NCBI RefSeq assembly: GCF_020520425.1
Contig: NC_079487.1
Location: 86,123,141-86,187,140, forward strand
Length of the DNA stretch: 64,000 nucleotides
Direction of reading: 5' to 3'
Origin: Spinacia oleracea
Lineage: Eukaryota > Streptophyta > Magnoliopsida > Caryophyllales > Amaranthaceae
The notes beneath the pieces were generated by a model, which did no database searches, was not told where the DNA came from, and saw nothing but the letters and a program-made list of their open reading frames with translations. This document shows positions 11,972 to 24,356 of the stretch, piece after piece. The position numbers and the translations under genes are program-made. Within the stretch, counting starts at the first letter, position 1; every line of letters begins with the position of its first letter.

Positions 11972-13472
11972 CGGAAATTTCATGAAATGCCCTCGAGTTT
12001 TGCCATAATTCACCAAACGCCCATCAAGTTTCAATAATTCATAAAATACACCTCACAATTCGTACAAATACCCAACATACCCTTACTAATAACGGGCCGT
12101 TAGTCCGCCGTTAGCCAAGTTTCCAATTCACCCAAATGCCCCTATTCTGAAACTTATTTCACCAAATGCCCCTAGTAGGAAACTTATTTTACCAAATGCC
12201 CCAAATTTAAATATAGCTATTCTGATGTTCCGACAGCTAGTTTTTGTGTTTGAAAAGTGGTTCTTGGTCATGGTTGGCTATAAAAACCCCTTTGCTGAAT
12301 GGTTCTTGTATTTTAGATGTTATTTTACTTTACTTTGCTAATTTCATAAGATTTGTGTCATGAGTTTTCTTTCAAAATCATCTTCCACACCCAATGAGTC
12401 CACATATATTAGGGTACCTAACAATTTTTTTTATTGTGGTAGGAATGGAGGTTGAAGTGGTGTTCCACAAGCTCTTCTAGATAGCTGTTAATGCTTTTTG
12501 GGGTAGTTTTTTGCACATCTGTTTTGATCTTGCACATATTCATTGAGTAGAAAATAACATTAAATGTAGTTGGTGCAAAGATGTTTTGTAAGTGAAGCTA
12601 AAAACAGAAATGCTTCCCAGTTTGGTATTTTGTGCAGATTATGCAACATCAATTATTTATGAAATGTGAATTTGTTTCTCATTACTTGTGTTTACTTCAT
12701 GATTACAAACAGTAAAATTACAAACATCAATATCCCCATTTGTATTACAACTTTGACTACTTTTTGTTGTTGTTTTAGCTTCTTCTTCATTTGCTTCAAT
12801 TCTTCTTGCATCTTACTGTTTCGCCTGTTTTCAATACTTTCTCCTTCGCCTAAGCTTCCCCCGCATTGTCCTTCGTGTTGTTGCCCCTTGTTTTTTTGCT
12901 CAACTACTCCCTTTCACCATCTTAGATTGTTTCAAGGATCACACTTGTAGTACAACCTTTGTGGATTGAGTGTTGTATCAAAGCTTCGAATGACAAATTT
13001 CCTACCACAATGACAAAAATTGGTAGGTACTCTAGTATATGTGGACTCATTGGGTTTGGATGATGATTTTGAAAGAAAACTCATGACAAAAATCTTATGA
13101 AATTAGCAAAGCAAATCAAAATAACATCCAACTTACAAGAACCATTCAGCAAAGGGGCTTTTATAGTCAACCGTGACCAATAGCTACCTTTCAAACACAA
13201 AAACTAGTCGCTGAAACATCAAAATAGCTATACTTAAGTTTGGGGCATTTGGTGAAATAAGTTTCACAATAGGGGCATTTGGTGAAATAAGTTTCAGAAT
13301 AGGGGCATTTGGGTGAATAGAAAACTTGGCTAACGGCAGACTAACGGTCCGTTATTAGTAAGGGTATGTTGGGTATTTGTACGAATTGTGAGGGGTATTT
13401 TATGAATTATTGAAACTTGATGGGCGTTTGGTGAATTATGGAAAAACTCGAGGGCATTTCATGAAATATCCG
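11972..13472 (-). mobile_element. Mutator-like element with about 475-bp terminal inverted repeats carrying a gene fragment
   Basis: Long inverted repeats (about 11972-12446 and 12999-13472) start CGGAAATTTCATG and, in reverse, CGGATATTTCATG. They are flanked by an exact 9-bp target duplication, TAATTTCTA (11963-11971 and 13473-13481). The 1501-bp element has no transposase. Its unique centre and part of one arm carry a minus-strand GRF-zinc-finger gene relic, so it is a Pack-MULE-type element or a small TE-associated GRF gene unit. Confidence 0.9.
12692..13084 (-). pseudogene. GRF-type zinc finger protein relic inside the Mutator-like element
   Basis: Read from the ATG at 13084 on the minus strand, a single frame of 131 codons runs to TAA at 12692. 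It is broken by two in-frame TGA codons at about codons 51 and 57. Residues 24-48 match the plant GRF zinc finger pattern: CHCG, then about 20 residues, then YYKC. After the stops come a charged, probably coiled-coil segment (about 95-110, rich in Lys, Gln and Glu) and a C-terminal hydrophobic stretch (about 112-129), the usual layout of small plant GRF proteins. Both TGA codons are plausibly decayed Trp codons, one within an Asn-Leu-Arg-Trp context. The initiation codon and finger lie partly in the terminal inverted repeat. Function is not expected unless the stops are sequencing artefacts. Confidence 0.75.
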
Positions 13473-13481
13473 TAATTTCTA

Positions 13482-14424
13482 TTCAATTTTCCCGAAAAAA
13501 GTGAAAATAAATTAAAAATACCGATGTTCAATTTATAGTTTACGTACGTAGTATAATTCATGTTTAATTGACCACTTTGAACTAATTATATTGTGTCTTA
13601 TATAAATTCAAAATTTTACTAAGTCGTAACAAAATATTAGTTCATTAAAAATATTTCATATTTATAATATTATTTACGAGTAATTATAATACTCCGTAAA
13701 CAAATTTTAATTTCATATGTGCGTTACACGAGTCCTAAGCTAGCTATTTATATATTTAAGTCGTTTCCCCGTATTTTACAATTTTGAAATTTGAAGTTTT
13801 CCCGTATCTCCTTTTTCCCTCTTTCGTTTCCGTTTCCCGTTTCCATGCAACCTAAATTGTAATTGTAACATGTCGATAATTTATTAATTTCTCGATTTTT
13901 CATCCGAACCATTTATCAAACATTTGGCGTGCAATACAAAAGACAACATCATAGAATTAACTAAACACAATACAGGTAGCCAAACTTGTTCTAGAATTCA
14001 TGATTAAAAACAAAACCTTTAAAATGCAAAAAAAGTAGAAGAAAGGAAAGCTAAAACTTAGGTTTTGTTATAACGAGATAAACCAACAATCAAAACAATG
14101 AAGCAATTCATCACATCCCAAAGAAAATTCATTGTATGAAAAAGAGAGAAAACGATAGTACCTGGTTCGAGTGAGTACCTGGGCGGATCTGAAATTGCTT
14201 GTAAGTGTCGCCAGTCAGTATCTCAACGGAGGTATGGCTGGTAGACTGGTAGTCTAGTTTAGAGGCCGGAGTGAGAGAGACAGAAGCGGCAATGTGAGTG
14301 AGTAAGAGAAGGAAAATAAGCGAGACAGCTCTAGTTTTTCTTCGATGGAGGTTTAACGTACTTATAATATATCTATAACTGGTTTTTGGGTCTGGGCGAT
14401 ACCCGGGTTACTACATTAATAACA
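13482..14424. other. Intergenic sequence, possible antisense gene-leader-like stretch
   Basis: It is AT-rich without coding capacity. About 14160-14345 is purine-rich on the plus strand (GAGAGAGACAGAAG, etc.), as expected of a pyrimidine-rich 5' leader read on the minus strand. No coding exon accompanies it. It may belong to whatever sequence the adjoining Helitron-like element inserted into. Confidence 0.25.
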
Positions 14425-14447
14425 CTAGTCTTATATGCACGCGTTGC
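14425..14447 (-). mobile_element. Helitron-like 3' terminus (split by the LTR element)
   Basis: On the minus strand the sequence ends in CTAG followed by T, preceded by the hairpin GCACGC-GTT-GCGTGC. The hairpin is complete only if 14437-14447 is joined to the bases after the LTR retrotransposon (25890-25900). Hairpin plus CTAG is the Helitron 3' signature. Nearly the same end occurs at 27899. The 5' end was not located. Confidence 0.4.
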
Positions 14448-15980
14448 TGTAGACACCTACTTTTGTCCCCATTCCCGCAAGGGAAAGGTTCGATGATGAA
14501 AGCATAAAAACTCCACTTGATAACGCATCTCCTATAAAATAAACGAATCTCGATTCCCCATTTCATTTCACCCGAAACCTGCTATTTATGGAAACCTGCT
14601 AAAAATAGTAACTGCCGTAAAAGGTAGCGTCTAAAAGTGGCAAATCATAAAAGATAGAAACCTGTCAGAATTAGGTGTTGCACTCCAACATAAATCCTAA
14701 ATGAAATAGAAAATCGCGAGAATCCTATTCCTAATAGGATTCGGAAATAAGAGTTACGTATTAATTAAAATCCTAACGAACCTAGAGTTCGTAACGGGCC
14801 CAGACGCATTCCGTCACAAAATTGATACGCGCTAAAAGACTCGAATTAATCTCAAACTCTACGGATTTCAGGAATCCGAATATGACAAAGAATTCGGCCC
14901 AGACATCACTTTCAACGCCCATAGCTGGGCGCCGAAATCTTTGACTCCCAGCCCTGGGCGCTGAAATTACATGGATCTCTATTTTCAACGCCCAGCCCTG
15001 GGCGCCGAAATCTTTGACGTCCAGAGCTGGGCGCCGCAATTACCTGGGACGTGTTTTTTCCTAATTCTTTATGGATTAGAACTCTGCAATTCTATCTTTC
15101 CACGAACTCTTCCCTATAAATAGGCCCCTAGTTTCGACGTGAAAGGACACAACAACACATAATATATTCTGAGTATTGACTCTAAACCCCTTAGCCTAAG
15201 CCTCTCGCTGCGAAACTGTTCACGCGTTCTGTCGCAATCGATCCATAAATCGAACATAACGTATCCTGTCCCATAATTGAGATTCGTTAAATAAAAAGGA
15301 GAAATAGCAAAGTCAAAGTGGTTAGTTTTCTGAGAACCGTGACGCACCTCTCAAGGGTGCGTCGTAATGTGTCCCTTTTCGATGATTTAACTGCTTTCCT
15401 CGCCCTTTTTATGAACTGTTAAACTAACCTAATATGATTGTTCTGTCACGCCTAACAAATATAATATTTTTGGGAAATCGGATTATCATGCTAGGTCCCT
15501 TAATGTTATTTAAATCAGATAATCTCGATCGAATTAGTATTATATGTTGCATATTGCTAAAATCAACTCAGATTAGTTTAATAGTTAACGCATGTCCCTT
15601 CAATTATTTATGCTGAGCTAGTAAGGATATCCTGCCTCTGGAGTTATCGACGAGCGAATTACTCCTCTCGGTAGTTACAGTCCCCCGAACCCTCAATCTC
15701 TACCTTGCGGGTGTATATTGAGAGATCCCCACACCAGGGATCACAAGGGAACCTACGGCCGTCGTGGTCAAACATAATTGCACTCCCTTTATGTCACGAT
15801 AACCGGGTTTTGTCAGTTTTTCTCATTGTCGTTAAAAACTGAATGGCGACTCCTATATTACTAGTCAATTGGGTGTATACTCACAGGAAATCCAATTACA
15901 CTTGATTGAATCAAAAGAATCGTCACACCCACGAAGGACAAGGTCACGCATTAGCCTCGCGCTTTTTCGACCCCCTCACA
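14448..15980 (+). repeat. 5' LTR of the non-coding retrotransposon
   Basis: It matches the 3' LTR at 24357-25889 over its whole length with no net length difference. A TATA motif (TATAAATA, 15115-15122) is the likely element promoter. A cluster of GGGCGCC palindromes lies just upstream at about 14915-15045. The small minus-strand frame at 15114-15347 recurs in the other LTR and is not considered a gene. Confidence 0.95.
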
Positions 15981-15981
15981 G

Positions 15982-15999
15982 TGGCGACTCCGCTGGGGA
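15982..15999 (+). other. Primer-binding site, TGGCGACTCCGCTGGGGA
   Basis: It starts one base after the 5' LTR. The sequence resembles the tRNA-Arg-type primer site described for Ogre/Tat Ty3-gypsy elements. That assignment is from memory of the family and needs a match against a tRNA set. Confidence 0.65.
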
Positions 16000-16647
16000 T
16001 AGTGAAGGAAATACTCGTGCTTGTAGGTAATCAAAATAGCCGAAGGGTGAAACGATCCTACCCCGCGTTTATTTCCCCATCAAGTTGGGACGACCTGAAA
16101 ATCAGCATATTAATGTGAACGGGAAGAACATCATAACGAATCTCGGCTCCCTCGGGAGTTGGGACTAAGGATACCTTTTTTTTGCCAATAGGGGGGTGCA
16201 TACGCCGCGCATGTTTCCCACTTGGTACTTGTGCAGGTAGTACACCTATCCCGAACCCAATCGCTCGCCCATTAGGTCCCTCTCGCCTGCATGCCCCCTT
16301 GGCTTGCACTTGCGGGTTGGCCTCTTGAGTGAAATTCGTCTGTTGAAGACACTACCTCGACCGGGGCATGTGTTGGATCTACGATAGAAGCGGTACCAAG
16401 CCAGGCGCAAATAAACTACCCATAGAAGCCTATCATAAACTACGTGGCATATTTAATTTTCAAATCCATGTTTGTAATGTAGTTATGTGTAGCGAAATAT
16501 GTGATTGTGTGTGACAAACTATTCTAGAAAACCAACGACCTTAAAAACTGCCCAAACATTCATAAACCAATTGGCCAAAGAGTTACACCAAAATACGTGT
16601 TCCGCAAACCCGAATGATCGCCACAAAAATAAGCGACGCTCGGGATG

Positions 16648-17341
16648 CAGGCCCGGTCCTGACATTTTGAGGGCCCTAGGCGAAATATGGGATTTGGGCC
16701 CCTTCGAAAATAATACGTCTTTAACTGAAATGATATTTTTTTTTTTTGTGAAATCCATTATATTGTTGAATTCAAATCAATAAAAACTTACTATATCTCC
16801 TTTGCAGGATCCTAGAATTTCAAAATCCGGCTCTAGTCGATTTCTTGAAATATTTCAATAAAATAAATACTCACTTAATTACAAGATAATTAATATGCGT
16901 AAAGAGATATTTTTTAAAAATAAAGGTTCATTTTGAGCATATAAAAATATCAGTTAATTTTGTCTTCATTAAAATGCTTATCTATTTTAAAACTTATAAA
17001 CCCAAATAAGCATTTTTTTGCTCACATATAGTTATATCAATTAGAACAGAGTACTAAAAGTCAAATACTATGCGCATAAACTCAACGTAAAACACAAAAA
17101 TAAAAATATTGACAACGTTTAAAAAAAAAAGAGTTAGTAAGGGGAGTCGAACCCTAGACCTCTAGTAAATATCAAAATTTTAGAAGCTACTTTCTACCAA
17201 TAAGCCAAAGAAATAACATGTATATTTAATGCGTTGTTTATTATTAGTACTAAATTACTGGATAGACAATTATTTTGGGCCCCTTTCCGCCTTGGGCCCT
17301 AGGCGGTCGCACCCCTCGCCTACCCCCTAGGGCCGGCCCTG
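16648..17341. mobile_element. hAT non-autonomous element (694 bp) nested in the LTR retrotransposon
   Basis: The ends are CAGGCCCGGTCCTG and, in reverse, CAGGGCCGGCCCTAG. The exact 8-bp target duplication TCGGGATG lies at 16640-16647 and 17342-17349. The subterminal regions contain mirrored GGGCCCTAGGCG motifs. The AT-rich interior encodes nothing. Confidence 0.92.
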
Positions 17342-17460
17342 TCGGGATGGCCTGTAACGAATCCCACAAATGCTGTTACGCGTAAAGGACGTTATTAGGC
17401 AAGCACGCAAGTCGAAGTCGCATAAGCAGAAGACAGAAAACGAGTACCAGTCAGGGACGT

Positions 17461-20400
17461 ATTTTCAGCGCCCCTGGCTGGGCGCCAATATTTCTCACGC
17501 CCACTGCTGGGCGCTGAAGTTGCTGCCTGGCCTTTTGGTCAGGCACAGCAGCCTCGGTGCCCACGCATGAAGAAGATACCTAGCAAAAAAAAAAAAATAC
17601 ACAACTTTTCGTAAAAACAATTGCTACGAGGGCGTATGAAAAAGCACTCGATTCTAAAAGCGACTCGTAAAAAAATTAATAACTCTTTGTGTCGGCGTTA
17701 GGCCTCCTACGACGACAATGCTCGGCACCCAAAACCGAGCATGCTAATTAAACGACCTTGAATGTCACATGGGCAAAGTATTCAAAAAATAATGTTCGAA
17801 TAGAGTCCTTAAAGAAAAATAATGTTCGAATAAAAAATAAATTCGAGTCTAGACTAGGCTATGCCAAAGTACAATCTAAATCCTAAGTCTTAGTTGTCTT
17901 ATCCATAGAATCGGTCCCAATGCTTGGTGTCGTTCTGCAAGTTAAAAGGTTAAACCATATTGAGTCTCCCCTCCTAACATTTAAATCAATAAGCACCCAT
18001 ATGTAATTGTCATCCCTTGCTAAGGATCCACGGCCTCAATACTCTCTCTCACCAATAAAAAGAATATATTATAGTATTTGCAAAATGGAAACGGTCACAT
18101 TCTGGAAATCATTCCCCCATAATCGCACAAACCCCAAAGTGAACCTAAGGTGTCAATACCGTTAGCAAAAATTAATAGCCTCAAGGCTTAGGATCACATT
18201 GGGTCACGACTATCATAATCCTCTCGAGTCACTCACTCCTTGAAATACTACTAAGTACGGACTAAAAGATTTTCCATGAATGCAACATGACCAACCATGA
18301 AAATACCCAAATCGGCATACCATAAGGCTACCATTGGGGTAAAAGCAATACACACTAAGAGAGAAGCCGCACTAATGATTCTAGTCTTGCAAAAATGAAA
18401 ATTCGATCTCCCCAATTAACCACCTTGCCAACATTAAGCAAAATGGCGCATGACAAATGAACACCCAAGGGTGAAAATCTAAAGTGTCAACCAACGAAAG
18501 TCTGAGAGTCGCTTGGTCAAGTATTATAGGCTTACGCCACGTCATTATTTTGAGTCTAGGCCACCTCCTTGTATTCATACACGGGTTATAATCAGAAAGA
18601 TTAATGAAAGATTGAGTCTAAATCACAACTTCCAATTAAATCCCAGAAACTGGAATCTCAAAGAAACAAAAAATTACTTTCGATGTAATTCTTTCGTTAA
18701 AATTCAATAAGGTAAAAACAACATTTTGAATCTACGCTATTTGCATATTTTAAGAAACGACTAAATACGCTTGCAAAGTAAGACAATTTAAAGGTGCACC
18801 CTAGGCCTGCTAAAATTAAAAGGTCCACTATAGGCCTACCAAACGAGGCTCACTCAGTCTCGCCTCGTGACTCAAAGACCACAACCATCTACCTTTTAGC
18901 CCAAAACAAAAAAAATTGATTGAAGGATTTATGTTGGGGAGAAATCCCATGCAAAAGGAAAAAATAGAAAGGAAAAGGAAGCGAAAAGAGCGAGCCATGA
19001 AATACTTAGCCCGTACCTCCCAAGGTGCGAAATCTACCCAAGTAAACGAAGGAAAAGAGTTGAGTCAACCAATCCAAATCATAAAATTCTACGACATCTA
19101 CCCTTTCCAATCCTTATGCTCTTAGACGCCTTCGCTTTGGGGTCCCTGGTCAGCTCATTTAACCCATCCATGTTCTCATTGCCATAACCCAAGAAACCAT
19201 TACCTCAACTCTTGTTTTTTAACTTGTTATTAACCGCAAACCACGCACGGCCATTGACACGTGCGTCATGCCCAAAATCCAAACCTGCTCTTACACCACC
19301 ATTAGCATAATGACCATATAACTTGTTTGGATACGTCCTGTTGATATACCCTTGAACCGTCCCCATGCTATTCATTGGCCTTGGTTGATGTAATCCTCAC
19401 GCTCGACTAATACCTATAAAACTTATCCTATATCATTCAACCCATCTTTCAAGCCGTCTTGAGTCACAAATAAAAAAGAGACAAATGAAGAGTACATTCT
19501 ACGCTCAACGTAAAAATAAAAAATGCAAATAATAAAAAAGAAACTTTGCAAAGCGCCTCTAAAGTTAGTCTAAAAAGAAAAGAAGCATTTAGCGCACCAA
19601 AAAAGATCCGCCCAAAAATAATTTTCAGCGCCCACAGCTGGGCGCCGAAATCTGTAACGCCTCATCCTGGGCGCCGAATCTCTCTGCTTGCATAGTTTGA
19701 TGCCAAAATTTATCCAGAAGTGCTCGTCATTTTATCCGCACATACACGGAAAAATAACGAACACTTGGAGGGGTACAACACGTATTCAGACATACGTACC
19801 ACCAAAAATACATGTACTCAAAAAAAATATATAAAACAAATTTTTGGCTTACGGCAAGGCAGCAGATTTAAATAATAATAAACTTCACTTATTCTACCAT
19901 TTCAAATAATATGTTTCCACCTCAGAACGTACTTGTTTAAAATCGGCATTCTAAAAAAAAAAAACCATTTTCTAGGCTAAGAACTACCCAAGACCTGATT
20001 CCAAATTAAATCTATTTAAGGCGGATACGTAGGCAATCCATGATTCGGTCCAACCAATTTGCAAAAATATTAAAGCCTATAGAATAACAAGAATAAAAAT
20101 AGAAGTCCCTTATTGAAATTTAATTATTTGCAACCCAAGTCGAAAGAAAAATTTAAGTCAAAGGAAGAATCCAAGTCACCAAGATGCCAAAATTAATGAG
20201 CACACATCGAAAAATAATAAGGGCACGTACCCTTGCCAGAAGGAGCACTCACACTCCTAGGCACTTAGCCAACACTCAAAAAATCGCTTTGCCTCAATTA
20301 AATGGGGGCTAGCGCAAGCGTCCATGACCTCTAAAGTACTCGACTTGACCCTCTCTAAAACGAACTAACTCACTTAAAGACTTTCTTTCACCACTAGACA

Positions 20401-22800
20401 TAGTCGTTCGCTTAAAGACCTTCTTTCACCACTAGACACAGTCATGATCGCCAACAAGTAGCAAAGGCAGTAAGCTTGCAATAAAGAGGATTGTTCTACG
20501 GCATCGCCCCATCGTCCATTCGAACTCAGGGCACCCGTTCATGGTAATTCGAATGCTTGCTAATCCCCTTTGAAATAAAATCAGACATTGTCAATAGGAC
20601 TTGGCACTTAACCAAGGCCCACCCTACCCAGACATATGACACGGGCATCTAAAATCGAAATCTGAAAGCATCATCAATGGGAAGACATAACAGCAACTGG
20701 GGGCTAAAAATTGAAATGAAAGAGCTAGGGAAAAAACTAAATATACCTTGACCTTTTTTTACAGACATACACCAAGTAAATCTAAGTCAATTTGACAACG
20801 GTTTATATTCCCGCAATTCTGGAAAAGATGGCCCTAAAAGCCTAAAGCATATGCCAAACGGGCACAAGTATATCTTGACGCCTGCACCCTGGCTTCCAGC
20901 AAATCCTTAGACAGCATTCCAAAAATCGTAACAGTATGTAATCCTAAGCGAACCCTTCTATGAGTCAACTTACTTAGGACACCTCAGACTGTACATAGTA
21001 GGACTCGGATTTCAAATAATTTTCAAAGACTTCTTCGAACATAATAAAGTGTCATTGGTTTAAGCTTAGTATGCGTCTATCTCAACATTGCAAGTGAGTC
21101 AAAAAGATTTTTTAAATATGATTATGGGTAAAGAAAGGCACCTAACTTTTGGTCAAGGCACACTCCAACATGTGACTACCTTGACCATGGCAATGTCGCA
21201 CAATAGGACATTTACAAAAGAAGTAGCAGATCACTACTCGAACGTACCTCGCACTGAACGAGTCTGGTTCAAACTATTCATGATCCATGTCACCATGAAT
21301 GCATAAAGACGTATACAAAGCATTATAGCACCAAGCCAATCCCGTAGCTACAATTGGGGGCTTGAGAAAAACACTCTAAAAATGCTCGAAATGACGATTT
21401 TATCGCAAATTCTTGGCGCTAATGCTATACATACATCATAGGGGCTCAATCCTAAGCTTTAATCGTGCAAAACGAACCTTAGAATGGCTACAACCCCTCC
21501 CAAATTCTAAAGCACTACTTAAAATATATAAAGTCACCCCACTAACAAGGGTAACTGAAAATCGCGAGTCACCAAAACTCCGATCAAACCACTGCACATA
21601 ACGCTCGCCCTATAAGGCGCCCGTTACACAGTCTACATCGTTCCAAAGCAAAAGCGAAAGAAAAAAAAATAAAAAAACTGTCAAAGTTCTGCCCAGAAAT
21701 CATTTTCAACGCCCAAAGCTGGGCGCCAATATCTTTAACGCCCCAGCCTGGGCGCTGAATCTTTCTGCTAGCCAAGTTTTGCCCAGATATAAAAATAAGA
21801 AAGAAACACCTATGAATCCTCGCATCGAACGAAGTAATAAGCCATGCAAACCCTTGCAGAAAATGCCACACTTGTTCGGACACCTGAACGAGGCATGATG
21901 AAATACTCCAATGCAAAAAATAATAATATCCCAACACCTGGAGAAATGTTCTAAGACACGCCGTTAGGCCACACAAGCCTACGTCGCACCATAAGTTCAA
22001 CCGTCCCACGGTACAAGTCTAAAAGAAAGTAAGGCATGTTGCACTAATGTAGGCACGACCAAGAGTATGTGTAAAAGAGGCAAAGACTACTTGTCGCCCA
22101 AATTCAAAATGCAGCCACACTACTTCTACATTAAGGATTAAAGGTAGCAAAATATTACCTACCATGAAAGGGATAGCTCGCACCTACACGAGCGGAACCC
22201 CAAGGCATCTTTCTCGAAAGAACCTACAAAAATCGTACGCCAAAAGGAAGCATCCCAACACGCATACTTGGGGGCTCCAAGCTACGAAACAACCATAGCA
22301 AAATAAAGAAAAATCTCGAAGCAAATGTTTGAACAAACGAAAGGGCACGATGTTTGAGCCCACTTCATGAATGGGCCTGAACCCTATCAAACTTCTAAGC
22401 AAACTATTCAAAATCAGTCGTTGCTAAAAAAAAAATGAAACAATTCAAGTAAATGGACCGCACACAACGGCCATTCTATGAGCACTCGTTCGCACATATA
22501 GACTCGCCCAACTATCGCAATAACTGTACGCCTTAAGAGCAACGGTTCCTTAAAATAATCGCCCCAAAGCAACAAGCACCGTAGTCCACCAATCGGCTAC
22601 GGCTTCTCAAGAAAACCATCACGTTCTAAAAACAAAGAAAAAAAGCAAAAGAAGAGAGAATACATAGAACTTCCAAGTGAAATAAACGAATGAACAAGAG
22701 GCCAACTGTGTCATCAAAAGACCAGCCCAAGCAACATTTTCAACGCCCCACCTGGGCGTGAATTATTTCAACGCCCAGGCCTGGGCGCCGAAAATGAACC
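17461..22800. repeat. Dispersed GGGCGCC-type palindromes inside the retrotransposon
   Basis: Short palindromic modules of the form TTTTCAACGCCCAGCCTGGG followed by CGCC occur near 17465-17520, 19620-19680, 21700-21760 and 22738-22790, and again in both LTRs (about 14915-15045 and 24825-24955). They come in pairs about 35-45 bp apart. The rest of this interval is non-coding internal sequence; short frames in it have no recognisable domain. Confidence 0.75.
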
Positions 22801-23234
22801 CAGGCTCAAAAAATGCCCTAACTTCTATTGGGCCCTGCCAGATTCATTCGGCTTGAAAATTGCCGATTTCTTCACTGAAAGTCGCACCTCACGGCTTTGT
22901 TAAAAATAGCACACTACTATAGGAGGTCGCTTGCACATACGAGCGTGACCCCAAACATGATTACAAGATGCAAAAACAACCGACGAGCCCCAACGCTTGG
23001 GGGCTCGCAAAAAAGGGGACTCCAACAAGGAGCGCGCGATCAAAATCACATTCCCAGACTGCACCACACACCATATCATGTTTGGATATCTCAAAAAAAA
23101 AAAATATTGTTAAACAAAAATATACACAGTGTGGACCCACTTACAGGACACATCTAATTAGGAAATATTACGACCCACCAACAGGCTGTAATCACCAAAA
23201 GCTCTTCTACATAGGCAAAATAAGAAATTCAAAA

Positions 23235-23870
23235 TGGGCTCGCCCACCCTCAGCGGGCGGGGTCTGCGTCACTAGCCGCGCAGGTCCTCAGTTTTTCGAA
23301 GAATAAAGTCTTCAAATTTAAAATAGGCTCGCCATCTTCAGCCGGCGGGGTCTACGGCGCAAACCACGTAGGTCCTTATTTTCAAAAAAAAAAACAAAAT
23401 AAAATTTCAAAACAGATTCGTCCACTTCTATCGGACGGGGGGTCCACCCTTAGCGGACAAGCTCGCCATCTTCAGCCGGCGGGGTCTACGTCACAAACCG
23501 CGTAGGTCCTTATTTTCAAAATTTCAACACAGATTCGTCCACTTCTATCGGACGGGGGGTCCACCCTCAGCGGACAGGCTCGCCATCTTCAGCCGGCGGG
23601 GTCTACGTCACAAACCGCGTAGGTCCTTATTTTCAAAAACATCAAACAGATTCGTCCACTTCTATCGGACGGGGGGTCCACCCTCAGCGGACAGGCTCGC
23701 CATCTTCAGCCGGCGGGGTCTACGTCACAAACCGCGTAGGTCCTTATTTTCAAAAACATCAAACAGATTCGTCCACTTCTATCGGACGGGGGGTCCACCC
23801 TCAGCGGACAGGCTCGCCCACCTTCAGCGGGCGGGGTCTGCGTCACTAACAGCGCAGGTCCTTAGTCGCT
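23235..23870. repeat. Tandem array, units about 115 bp with internal palindromes
   Basis: Four to five units contain ATTCGTCCACTTCTATCGGA, GTCCACCC(T/C)CAGCGGAC, CTCGCCATCTTCAGCCGGCG and GTCTACGTCACAAACCGCGT in fixed order. Flanking partial units carry the variant CGCCCACC(C/T)TCAGCGGGCG. Each unit holds several short inverted repeats. The array lies about 500 bp upstream of the 3' LTR, a usual place for tandem repeats in plant LTR elements. Confidence 0.9.
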
Positions 23871-24342
23871 GCAGCGATAACTTTTATTGGTTTTCCCTTT
23901 TTCCAAAAATTAAAGGATTGGTTTGTTGGATTTTCCTTCGTTTTACGTCCTATAAAAACAAGGGGGTTTTCTCGTTTAGCTAGCCATGAAAATGAGAATC
24001 TTTAAAAACGTTTTACCTCGTGATTGGGCTTGGCCAGGCCCAATTACACTTTACAGCTTTAATTTCGAAAACATCTGTAGTTACTCCCAATGACAAAGTG
24101 AGGGAGTTTTCTACACATCTTTAGATCCTTCCAATGACAAAGTGAGGAAGTTTCTATACTATCAGTTGACAAATCCCAATGACACGTGAGGGATATGTCG
24201 ACACTTCAAGTGATGACCCTTAAGTCAAATGTTATCACTCGGGGGCTCGTGAGACCCTCGCAAAACAGGTCACATACACCATGGCTTGTGTGACGCACTC
24301 CGTCTAATACTTTGACCATCGTCTTACTCCAAGACTCAGTCA

Positions 24343-24356
24343 AAGTGGGGGCTAAC
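24343..24356 (+). other. Polypurine tract of the non-coding LTR retrotransposon
   Basis: AAGTGGGGGCTAAC directly precedes the 3' LTR, as expected for the plus-strand primer. Confidence 0.75.

Noticed and set aside
15114-15616. Small frames of 77 and 60 residues, repeated at 25023-25525
   Set aside because: They are present because both copies lie in the LTRs of the same element. They have no domain, and their conservation reflects recent LTR identity and not selection.
17140-17175. tRNA-like T-arm sequence (GGGAGTCGAACCC)
   Set aside because: No matching acceptor stem, D-arm or anticodon arm is found around it, and it lies inside a hAT element.
23235-23870. Regularly spaced repeats that could suggest a CRISPR array
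   Set aside because: Units are directly adjacent with internal palindromes and no unique spacers, and the DNA is plant nuclear; it is a tandem array in a retrotransposon.
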